From Massilia solisilvae (lineage in GTDB: Bacteria; Pseudomonadota; Gammaproteobacteria; Burkholderiales; Burkholderiaceae_D): a stretch of DNA of 64,000 nt. Location of the stretch: positions 124,001-188,000 of the forward strand of contig NZ_JANUGV010000001.1 of assembly GCF_024753215.1 (NCBI RefSeq), written 5' to 3'. The notes below the pieces were generated by a model, which worked only from the letters and a program-made list of their open reading frames with translations, was not told the DNA's origin and ran no database searches. The translations under genes and the position numbers were made by a program. Positions 55,757-64,000 of this stretch are shown here, in pieces (within the stretch, counting starts at the first letter, position 1; every line of letters starts with the position of its first letter).

Positions 55757-56443
55757 CTAACCTGTGGGTGAGCGATTTGCGTATGTTTCTTTTTCGACGT
55801 GTTGCGCGGCGGAGTCCAGCGTTTGGATGACGATGTCTCGCACTCGATCAAAAGTTGGGTTAAACGAGAGTTTTTCGATCGCATCGAATTGTAAGCGGAG
55901 GTTCGTGAGATCGCCGGCGAGAGTCGCCTTGATTGGGGTGATATGGCGAACGAGGAATCTGCTGGCCTTCAGCAGCTCATCGGGCTCCTTTTCGGCAACC
56001 AGAGCGAAATCGAACATGTCGCGGGCGAGTAGATGATCGCCGCGATGGAATAACTTCTTGGCCACGATCTCAGCTGCGGCCTCGACGTGCACTGTACGGC
56101 CGAATATTTCCTCGTCCACGTACGGGTTCTCGGTCAAATTCGAAGACGCGACGAAGTCGATCTCGCCGTCAGGCAAGAACAGTTTGATGAAGCTGTTCGC
56201 CTCGTCGTAGTGAACTGTCAGATCCTCCGCGACTTGACTCAGGCGTGGATTTACATAGTTCAGCACCTGCGGATCGGGCACAAAAATATCGATGTCTTTG
56301 CTAAGGCGGTGCCGATACTTGCGCATCAGCACCGTTCCGCCGCCGAAGGTCCAGTAGAGATGTTTGGACCCGTGGGTCCGGATCTCATCCACCAATCGCA
56401 AGGCGTCTTGGAAGAGGCCTTCCCAGGTCCTTTCGTCTGCCAT
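55757..56443 (-). CDS. AbiEii/AbiGii-type nucleotidyltransferase (putative toxin)
   Basis: 228 residues from ATG 56443, which overlaps the upstream stop by one base (TAATG). Nucleotidyltransferase signature: G34-G35-G36-T37, L39, R41, S48-K49-D50-I51-D52, then EIDFVASS with the third acidic residue and a C-terminal helical region (KKLFHRGDHLLARDMFDFALV). AbiEii-type toxins add nucleotides to tRNA or otherwise block translation in phage-defence toxin-antitoxin pairs. The partner here is an XRE-type HTH protein rather than classical AbiEi. Confidence 0.85.
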   Translation of the reverse strand: MADERTWEGLFQDALRLVDEIRTHGSKHLYWTFGGGTVLMRKYRHRLSKDIDIFVPDPQVLNYVNPRLSQVAEDLTVHYDEANSFIKLFLPDGEIDFVASSNLTENPYVDEEIFGRTVHVEAAAEIVAKKLFHRGDHLLARDMFDFALVAEKEPDELLKASRFLVRHITPIKATLAGDLTNLRLQFDAIEKLSFNPTFDRVRDIVIQTLDSAAQHVEKETYANRSPTG

Positions 56444-56922
56444 TACCAAACAGCTCTATGTGTCTGAAGCTCTTTTGCCATTGCGGAGACGTTTTTCATG
56501 ACTGTCTTCGGTGGCGTATTGGTCTCGACCGAGGCTTCCTTAATTGCACTGACGACCAGCGGTAGGGGCGTTTCGTCAAGCAGCGTCATCACATGCGGCT
56601 TGAAGTCGTCAGGAACCACACCCGACTTCAAGATATTCTTGAGGACATCGGATGTGAGGATCTTCTTGTAGCTCGTGCTGGCTGTCTGTGCGGCAATCTT
56701 GAGCGCCGGCGACTTTTTCAACCTTTCCTTGGCATCAAAGGTCAGGCCGAGGATGCCCAGCAGCTGGCTCAGCTTCGTATAGCCCAGATCTTCCAGGGCA
56801 CCGCTCTCGAGCTGGTTGACCGTAGTGCGTGACAGGCCTGCCAGCCGCGCCAGTTGGGCCTGGCTGAGGCCGATCTCCTTGCGCCTGTCATGCACATGCA
56901 TGCCTACTTCGCGAAGTTGCAT
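56443..56922 (-). CDS. XRE-family HTH protein, probable antitoxin/autorepressor
   Basis: 159 residues. HTH at about 8-62: VHDRRKEIGLSQAQLARLAG then SRTTVNQLESG. The C-terminal 95 residues are helical and unassigned. First gene of a two-gene operon with the AbiEii-type enzyme; its own promoter carries a TGTTCA/TGAACA palindrome, so it probably represses itself. Confidence 0.85.
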   Translation of the reverse strand: MQLREVGMHVHDRRKEIGLSQAQLARLAGLSRTTVNQLESGALEDLGYTKLSQLLGILGLTFDAKERLKKSPALKIAAQTASTSYKKILTSDVLKNILKSGVVPDDFKPHVMTLLDETPLPLVVSAIKEASVETNTPPKTVMKNVSAMAKELQTHRAVW

Positions 56923-56940
56923 GATCTCGACCTCGAAAAA

Positions 56941-56958
56941 TGTTCAACAAACTGAACA
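56941..56958 (-). promoter_or_regulatory. Operator of the HTH/nucleotidyltransferase operon
   Basis: TGTTCA-ACAAAC-TGAACA, a perfect 6-bp inverted repeat with a 6-base spacer. It lies just downstream of the -10 box, covering the start of transcription, 19 bases before the ATG. Confidence 0.7.
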
Positions 56959-56959
56959 A

Positions 56960-56987
56960 ATTATCACCGATCCAGCGGAATTTTCAA
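56960..56987 (-). promoter_or_regulatory. Promoter of the HTH/nucleotidyltransferase operon
   Basis: Minus strand: TTGAAA (56987-56982), 16-base spacer, GATAAT (56965-56960), each matching 5 of 6 consensus bases. Confidence 0.7.
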
Positions 56988-57094
56988 GTCCTGAGGAAGG
57001 AGGTTGTTGGATCAAGTGATCATCGGCAATCCCTGCGGCGCTCGTTTGGGTCTGGTTGGACGCCGGGGAAGCTTGCGAGCAATCGGTGTTTCGT

Positions 57095-58463
<1,369 letters not shown>

Positions 58464-58471
<8 letters not shown>

Positions 58472-60344
58472 CTTGTTCCCCTAAGTCTGTCTTCCCGCCC
58501 GGCTGCCGGCAGCGCAGCCGGATGGTGAATTCCGCGCCGCCGTGCCCGTCGCTGCCGTGGTTCTGTACCTCGATCGTGCCGCCGGCGGCGCGGATGATGC
58601 CCGCGCTGATCGACAGCCCCAGACCGAGCCCTTGCTCCTTGGTGGTGAAGAAGGGTTCGAAAATTTTCTGCGCGCTGGCCGGCGCAATGCCGGGCCCATT
58701 GTCGGCGACACGGATCACCGCCTGGTCGCCGGACTGCGCGACGCGGATCGAAAGATGCGCGATCTCGGCCGCGCCGACTGCATCCATCGCGTTCGTGATC
58801 AGGTTGGAAAAGACCTGCCGCAGCCCGGTCTCGTTGCACAGAACGACGATGTCCTGTTGCGGCCAGTCCTCGTCCAGCACCAGGCGGTCCGCGCCCCGAG
58901 TGGTGCGCACCTGCAGCATGGTCTGTTCGAACGCCTTGCGTACGCTGACCGGCTTTTGTGCATCATCGCTGCGCCGGGCAAAGCCTTTCAACTGCGAGGT
59001 GATATAGCCGAGGCGCTTGACCAGGTCCGAGATGATCGACAGGTTTTCCAGCGCTTCGTCGGCGCGGCCCCGTGTAATGAGCACCTGCGCATTGTCGGAG
59101 AATGTCTGGATTGCCGCCAGCGGCTGGTTCAGCTCATGCGTGATGCCCGCCGCCATCTGTCCGATCGCGGCGAGTTTGCCGCTTTGTACCAGTTCCGCCT
59201 GAGCCTGGCGCAAGGTCTGCTCGGCGCGCTCGCGTTCACCGACTTCCGCCTGCAGTCGTAGATTGGCGTCGAGCAGCGCGGCGGTGCGCCGCTCGACCTT
59301 GGCTTCGAGTTCGTCGTTGGCGCGCTTGAGCGCTTGCTGTGCGTTCAGCCGCTCCGCAATGCGCCGCCGGCGCTGCAACGCATACAGGATGCCAAGGCAA
59401 AGCGCGGTCCAGCCCAGCGCCGCGCCGACGGCCGCGTTGCGTGCCGCCGCGCGCACCTGTCCCAGTTCGGCCAGCACCGTGATTTGCCATTCGAGGGGCT
59501 TGAGCCGGCTGCTGACCGCCATGTAGCCGCTTGGTTCGCCTTCCCTCGGCAGGTTCAGCGACAGCAGCTTTGCGCCGTCGGTCAGGCGTTGCTCAACCCG
59601 GTGTGGAAGTTGCGGCAGCGTCTCATGCAGGAACTGCCGCTGTTCGTGGATGCTTTTGCGCGCGCCCTCAGACAATGGAGCGAGTGTCTTGAATTTGAAG
59701 GCGGAGATCGACGACAGGAGAATGACGCCGTTGGCGTCGGTCACCCAGATCTGTTCGGCCACGCTGGGCATGCGCCAGGACTGCTCCAGCCAGTCCAGGC
59801 TGACCTTGGCCGCGGCAACGCCGATAATGCGGCCATGGCGTCGTATCGGCAGTGCGATGAAGTAGCCGGCCTCGCGGGTCGATACGCCAATGCCATAGAA
59901 ACGTCCGATGCCACCGTTCACCGCTTGCCTGAAGTAGGGACGGAAGCCGTAGTTCTGCCCGACATACGAGGTCGGCTCTTTCCAGTTGCTGGACGCGTAC
60001 ACCTCGCCCTGCGGATTGATCACGTAGACCGCGAAGGCGCCGGCGCCCTGGATCATCTCCTCCAGGTAGGCATTAACGCGTGCGGCCCGGTCGGGCGACC
60101 GGGTCTCGAGGAGGGCGGCGACTTCATCGCTCTGCGCGATGGCCAGTGGCAGGAATTCATACTTGGCGAGCACCCCGCCGATCGTCGCCGAGTACAGTTC
60201 GGCGCGCGAAGCCAGCGTGCGGTGCAGGTCGTCGAGCTGGCGGCGTTCGACCAGCATATAGGACAGCATCGTCACCGCCACCAGCGACGCCAGCGCCAGC
60301 AGCACAGTGTGCGACTGGCTCAGTTTCCATTTTTTTACCGCCAC
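58464..60344 (-). CDS. dctB: C4-dicarboxylate sensor kinase, DctB type
   Basis: 626 residues. Membrane helices at about 14-32 and 305-322 bracket a periplasmic double-PAS (dCACHE-like) sensor. It includes GFRPYFRQAVNGGIGRFYGIGVSTREAGYF, close to the DctB ligand region. A coiled-coil linker precedes the kinase: H-box GITHELNQPLAAIQ, N-box SNLITNAMDAV, G-boxes DNGPGIAP and GLGLGLSIS. No HAMP domain. Ligand probably a dicarboxylate such as succinate or glutarate. Confidence 0.9.
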
Positions 60345-60357
60345 TTGTACTCCGCAT

Positions 60358-61581
60358 TCAGATCACGCCCTGCCTCTGCAAACGGTCGATTTGTTCCCGG
60401 TCCAGGTGCAGGCGCTCTTGAAGTATCTCATGAGTATGCTCGCCCAGGAGCGGCGCCGCGCGATCATAGGCAACCGGCGTATCGGACATGCGGATCGGAT
60501 TGGCGACCGAGGCAACGGCGTCATGCAGCGCATGCGGCAGCGCCACGGCAAGCTGCCGGTGGCGCGCCTGCGGCTCATCGAACACCTGGGCGATCGTGTT
60601 GATCGGTCCGCAAGGAACGCCGACCGCTTCGAGCTGGGCCAGCCACTCGCGCGTCGTCCGTTCCTGCAGCACCGGCTCCAGCAACGCAATCAGTTCGGCG
60701 CGGTGGCGCACGCGCATGGCATTGGTGGCAAAGCGTTCGCAGCTGCCCCACTCGGGATGCCCCGCAACCTGGCAAAAGCTGTTGAACTGGCGGTCGTTGC
60801 CCACCGCGAGGATGAGGTGGCCGTCCGCCGTGGCGAAGGCCTGATAGGGAACGATATTCGGATGCGCGTTGCCGAGCCGGCCCGGCACCACGTTGCCGAC
60901 CAGGTAATTCGACGCCTGGTTGGCCAGCATCGCCACTTGCACATCGAACAAGGCCAGGTCGATGTACTGTCCGGCGCCGCTCACCTCACGCTGGGCAAGG
61001 GCGGCCAGCACGGCCACAGAGGCATACATGCCGGTCATCACGTCGGTGACGGCGACGCCGACCTTCACCGGCCCACCACCGGCCACCTCGTCGGGCTGTC
61101 CGGTGATGCTCATCAAGCCGCCCATCCCCTGGATCATGAAGTCGTATCCGGCGCGCTGCGCATCGGGGCCGTCCTGGCCGAAGCCGGTGATGGAGCAATA
61201 GATCAGGCGCGGATTGATGGCGCGCAGCGACGCCTGGTCGAGCCCGTATTTGGCGAGTGCGCCGACTTTGTAGTTCTCAAGCACGATGTCGCACTCGGCG
61301 GCGAGTTGTTTGACGATGTCCTGGCCTTCCGGCGTGGAGATGTCGAGGGTCAGCGATTTCTTGCCGCGGTTTGCGGACAGGAAGTAGGCGGACTCCTTCG
61401 TTTCCGCGCCCGACCTGTCCTTCAGGTATGGCGGTCCCCATGCGCGCGTGTCGTCGCCAACGCGGGGGCGCTCGACCTTGATGACTTCGGCGCCAAGATC
61501 GGCGAGCAGCTGGCCGCACCACGGGCCGGCGAGCACGCGCGACAGATCCAGTACTTTGATATGAGACAGCGCTCCAGCCAT
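60358..61581 (-). CDS. CaiB/BaiF-type CoA-transferase, probably glutarate-linked
   Basis: 407 residues, class III CoA-transferase: LSHIKVLDLSRVLAGPWCGQLLADLGAEVIKVE, FLSANRGKKSLTLD, YCSITGFGQDGP and YDFMIQGMGGLMSITG are family features. Next to glutaryl-CoA dehydrogenase it most likely activates glutarate with CoA from succinyl-CoA, as mammalian SUGCT does; this is context-based. It lies 13 bases upstream of dctB on the same strand. Confidence 0.88.
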   Translation of the reverse strand: MAGALSHIKVLDLSRVLAGPWCGQLLADLGAEVIKVERPRVGDDTRAWGPPYLKDRSGAETKESAYFLSANRGKKSLTLDISTPEGQDIVKQLAAECDIVLENYKVGALAKYGLDQASLRAINPRLIYCSITGFGQDGPDAQRAGYDFMIQGMGGLMSITGQPDEVAGGGPVKVGVAVTDVMTGMYASVAVLAALAQREVSGAGQYIDLALFDVQVAMLANQASNYLVGNVVPGRLGNAHPNIVPYQAFATADGHLILAVGNDRQFNSFCQVAGHPEWGSCERFATNAMRVRHRAELIALLEPVLQERTTREWLAQLEAVGVPCGPINTIAQVFDEPQARHRQLAVALPHALHDAVASVANPIRMSDTPVAYDRAAPLLGEHTHEILQERLHLDREQIDRLQRQGVI

Positions 61582-61601
61582 GGGGAAAACCTCATTAAGA
61601 A

Positions 61602-61693
61602 GGCGCTGTCTGTGTTAACTGTTGAAAGTGCCCCGTCGTTCCCGCGTGCGCGGGAACGACGTGCTTGAGTCCACACTTAGCGCAGACAGCGCC
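61602..61693. mobile_element. 92-bp MITE-like element with a family B core
   Basis: GGCGCTGTCTGTGTTAA (61602-61618) is inverted at 61677-61693 with two mismatches, like terminal inverted repeats. The family B palindrome CGTCGTTCCC...GGGAACGACG lies in the middle (61634-61661). No clear target-site duplication. It sits between gcdH and the CoA-transferase gene. Confidence 0.55.
61634..61661. repeat. Family B palindrome (single unit)
   Basis: CGTCGTTCCCGCG and CGCGGGAACGACG, a perfect inverted repeat, nested inside the MITE-like element. Confidence 0.85.
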
Positions 61694-61740
61694 ACTAAGG
61701 ATGGGTGAGTGGGGCGTGCGAGATCGCACGTCCACGCTCG

Positions 61741-62922
61741 TCAGAATGCCGCGATGCCGGTCTGTGCGCGGCCCAGGATCAGCGCGTGGATGTCATGCGT
61801 GCCTTCATAGGTATTCACGACTTCCAGGTTGACCAGATGGCGCGCAACGCCGAACTCGTCGGAAATGCCGTTGCCGCCCATCATGTCGCGCGCCAGGCGT
61901 GCGATGTCGAGCGACTTGCCGCACGAGTTGCGCTTCATGATCGACGTGATTTCCACCGCCGCGGTGCCCTCGTCCTTCATGCGGCCCAGGCGCAGGCAGC
62001 CTTGCAGGCCCAGCGTGATTTCGGTTTGCATGTCGGCCAGCTTTTTCTGAATCAGCTGGTTGGCCGCCAGCGGCTTGCCGAACTGCTTGCGGTCCAGCAC
62101 GTATTGGCGCGCGCGGTGCCAGCAATCCTCGGCGGCACCCAGGGCGCCCCACGCGATCCCGTAGCGTGCCGAATTCAGGCAAGTGAACGGGCCTTTCAAG
62201 CCGCGCACTTCGGGGAAGGCATTCTCTTCCGGGCAGAACACTTCATCCATCACGATCTCGCCCGTGATCGACGCGCGCAGACCGACCTTGCCGTGGATCG
62301 CCGGCGCGCTCAGGCCTTTCCAGCCTTTTTCCAGCACGAAGCCGCGGATCGCACCTTCGTCATCCTTGGCCCACACCACGAACACGTCGGCGATCGGCGA
62401 ATTGGAAATCCACATCTTGCTGCCCGACAGGCTGAAGCCGCCCGGGACCTTCTTCGCCCGCGTGACCATCGAACCCGGATCGGAACCGTGGTTCGGCTCG
62501 GTCAGGCCGAAGCAGCCGATCCATTCGCCGGTGGCGAGCTTGGGCAGGTATTTCTGCTTCGTTTGTTCATTGCCGAATTCATGGATCGGCACCATCACCA
62601 GCGACGACTGCACGCTCATCATCGAGCGATAGCCGGAATCGACGCGTTCGACTTCGCGGGCGATCAGGCCGTAGCTCACATAGTTCAGGCCGGGGCCGCC
62701 ATATTGTTCCGGAATGGTGGGGCCGAGCAGGCCCAGTTCGCCCATCTCGCGGAAGATCGCCGGGTCGGTTTCTTCCTTGCGGAAGGCTTCGAGCACGCGC
62801 GGCTGCAGGCGCTCCTGGCAATAGGCGCTGGCGGCCTCGCGCACCATGCGTTCTTCGTCCGTCAGTTGCTGATCCAGCAGCAGCGGATCGTCCCATTGAA
62901 ATGCTGCTTTCGTTTGTCCCAT
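61741..62922 (-). CDS. gcdH: Glutaryl-CoA dehydrogenase
   Basis: 393 residues, acyl-CoA dehydrogenase fold. [16 protein letters not shown] contains R99, the residue that holds the distal carboxylate in glutaryl-CoA dehydrogenases; [15 protein letters not shown] and [18 protein letters not shown] line the FAD site; catalytic Glu is E373 in TYEGTHDIH. It converts glutaryl-CoA to crotonyl-CoA and CO2 in lysine, tryptophan and glutarate breakdown. Confidence 0.95.
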   Translation of the reverse strand: MGQTKAAFQWDDPLLLDQQLTDEERMVREAASAYCQERLQPRVLEAFRKEETDPAIFREMGELGLLGPTIPEQYGGPGLNYVSYGLIAREVERVDSGYRSMMSVQSSLVMVPIHEFGNEQTKQKYLPKLATGEWIGCFGLTEPNHGSDPGSMVTRAKKVPGGFSLSGSKMWISNSPIADVFVVWAKDDEGAIRGFVLEKGWKGLSAPAIHGKVGLRASITGEIVMDEVFCPEENAFPEVRGLKGPFTCLNSARYGIAWGALGAAEDCWHRARQYVLDRKQFGKPLAANQLIQKKLADMQTEITLGLQGCLRLGRMKDEGTAAVEITSIMKRNSCGKSLDIARLARDMMGGNGISDEFGVARHLVNLEVVNTYEGTHDIHALILGRAQTGIAAF

Positions 62923-62957
62923 GTTGTTTTCCTGGTTGATTGATTGACGGTGCCGTA

Positions 62958-63749
62958 TCAGTCGGCAGTCGTTGCGAGCAGCTCCGCGTTGTGGTGACGC
63001 TGCTGTTCTTCCATGACGAGTTCGCCCAGCATGCGCTTGAGCCGATTGAATTCCGGGTCGCTGGGGTCGCGCGGACGTGGCAGGGTGATGCGCACGTCCT
63101 GCTTGATGGTGCCGGGACGATAGGTCATCACGATCGTCCGGTCCGCGAGATAGATCGACTCTTCGATGCTGTGCGTGACGAAGATGATCGTGGTGCCGAA
63201 GGTCTTCCAGATTTTCAGCAGCTCGTCCTGCAGGTTGCGGCGGGTGAGGGCGTCGAGCGCGCCGAAGGGTTCGTCCATCAGCATGATCGGCGAATCCAGT
63301 GCCAGCACCCGCGCGATCGCAACGCGCTGACGCATGCCGCCCGACAGGTCCTTGGGATAGCGGTCGCGGAATTCGCGCAGGCCCAGCATGTCCAGCAGCA
63401 TGTCGACACGCTCCTTGATGGCCGCGGTCGGGCGACCGGCGATTTCCAGACCGAAGGCGATGTTTTGCTCGATGGTCATCCAGGGGAAGAGCGCATATTC
63501 CTGGAACACCATGCCACGATCCGGCCCCGGCTCGGTGATCGGGCGGTTGTCGACCAGGATCTGGCCCGAGGTGGGGTGCGAGAAGCCGGCAATCGCGTTG
63601 AGCAGCGTCGACTTGCCGCAGCCCGACGGGCCTAGCAGGCAGACGAACTCGCCGCTGTTGATGGTGAGATTGATGTCCTTGAGCGCGACGACGTCGCTGC
63701 CGTGGCTCGAGAACACCTTGTTGACGCCGTTGATATGAATGGTTTTCAT
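62958..63749 (-). CDS. ABC transporter ATP-binding protein (nitrate/sulfonate/taurine type)
   Basis: 263 residues. Walker [10 protein letters not shown] at 40-48, Q-loop [10 protein letters not shown], signature LSGGMRQRV, Walker [14 protein letters not shown] and switch His in FVTHSIEES. SsuB/TauB/NrtD type. The neighbouring permease is of the same class. Substrate not determinable; position beside gcdH hints at an organic acid. Confidence 0.93.
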   Translation of the reverse strand: MKTIHINGVNKVFSSHGSDVVALKDINLTINSGEFVCLLGPSGCGKSTLLNAIAGFSHPTSGQILVDNRPITEPGPDRGMVFQEYALFPWMTIEQNIAFGLEIAGRPTAAIKERVDMLLDMLGLREFRDRYPKDLSGGMRQRVAIARVLALDSPIMLMDEPFGALDALTRRNLQDELLKIWKTFGTTIIFVTHSIEESIYLADRTIVMTYRPGTIKQDVRITLPRPRDPSDPEFNRLKRMLGELVMEEQQRHHNAELLATTAD

Positions 63750-63759
63750 GCTGTTTTCT

Positions 63760-64000
63760 TCAATGTTCCAGCCCGCGATGCCACTTGAGCAGATGGTTGT
63801 TCAGCGCGTTCATGCCCAGGTCGATGGCAAGCCCGAACAGGCCGATGGTGAACATGCCGGCGATGATCTTGTCGGACCAGAAGTACTCGCGCGCTTCCAG
63901 GATGCGGAAGCCCAGGCCACTGTTCACCGCGATCATTTCGGCCACGATCACCACGATGAAGGCCGTTCCCATGCCGATGCGCGCACCGGCCAGGATGTAG
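63760..64000 (-). CDS. ABC transporter permease, SsuC/TauC type (5' part cut by window edge)
   Basis: The frame enters from the right edge and ends at 63760, about 80 residues. YILAGARIGMGTAFIVVIVA matches the EAA-type loop of SsuC-like permeases, followed by EMIAVNSGLGFRILEAREYF and a final membrane helix. Its stop lies 10 bases before the ATPase start. Confidence 0.88.
   Translation of the reverse strand, partial: YILAGARIGMGTAFIVVIVAEMIAVNSGLGFRILEAREYFWSDKIIAGMFTIGLFGLAIDLGMNALNNHLLKWHRGLEH

Noticed and set aside
56940..57094. Third copy of the 48-bp att repeat to the right of the AbiEii-type locus
   Set aside because: The region was read for GACTCATAAT and GGAGGCCTACCA; neither is present, so the AbiEii-type locus is not shown to be a second tandem element.

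Overview
The window is GC-rich chromosomal DNA from what looks like a betaproteobacterium of the Oxalobacteraceae (Massilia/Duganella/Janthinobacterium type). That placement is inferred from protein style, the rpsU-yqeY-dnaG-rpoD order and two families of GC-rich intergenic palindromes; no rRNA is present to confirm it. Coding density is high and most genes are ordinary housekeeping or transport genes.

Layout. 1-9953 (minus strand) is a Tad/Flp pilus operon read from right to left: Flp pilin, TadG-like and TadE-like proteins, two exported proteins of unknown role, a 61-residue second pilin-like protein, CpaB, the CpaC secretin, an ATPase with a fused FHA domain, TadB and the start of TadC. 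10256-20866 holds tRNA-Met, miaA, mutL, a cyclophilin, DedA, an alpha carbonic anhydrase, a VOC protein, a hexose-phosphate mutarotase, an AmiC-type amidase, tsaE, queG and a DUF3052-like protein. 21171-22282 is a small lower-GC insert with a nuclease-like/PIN-like gene pair. 22293-28149 is a C4-dicarboxylate unit: a DctS/DctR-type two-component system divergent from a DctPQM TRAP transporter, with a perfect palindrome between them. 28378-46161 carries ogt, xerD, an RND efflux pair, a PAS-GGDEF-EAL protein, two EEP-fold hydrolases, a YbaK deacylase, an MFS exporter, plsY, a DsbA-like protein, tsaD, a DAHP synthase and ybiB. 46295-52915 is a BaiN-type flavoprotein followed by the macromolecular synthesis cluster rpsU-yqeY-dnaG-rpoD.

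53032-56922 is the accessory hot spot. A tRNA with anticodon CAU lies just after rpoD. Its 3' half (48 bp) is repeated exactly at 55615-55662, so a 2.55-kb element sits between two att-like repeats. It carries a HEPN/Toprim-type protein and two unknown small genes but no integrase. Outside the distal repeat lies an AbiEii-type nucleotidyltransferase with an HTH partner, a clear promoter and an operator.

57095-64000 (minus strand) is a second dicarboxylate locus: DctB/DctD-type regulators, a CaiB-type CoA-transferase, glutaryl-CoA dehydrogenase and a SsuBC/TauBC-type ABC importer that runs off the window edge. Together these suggest uptake and activation of glutarate or a related acid.

Two dispersed palindromic repeat families (A: GTAGGGTGGGC...GCCCACCCTAC; B: CGTCGTCCC...GGGACGACG) each occupy six intergenic sites, including the gaps inside the dctS-dctR and dctP-dctQ operons.
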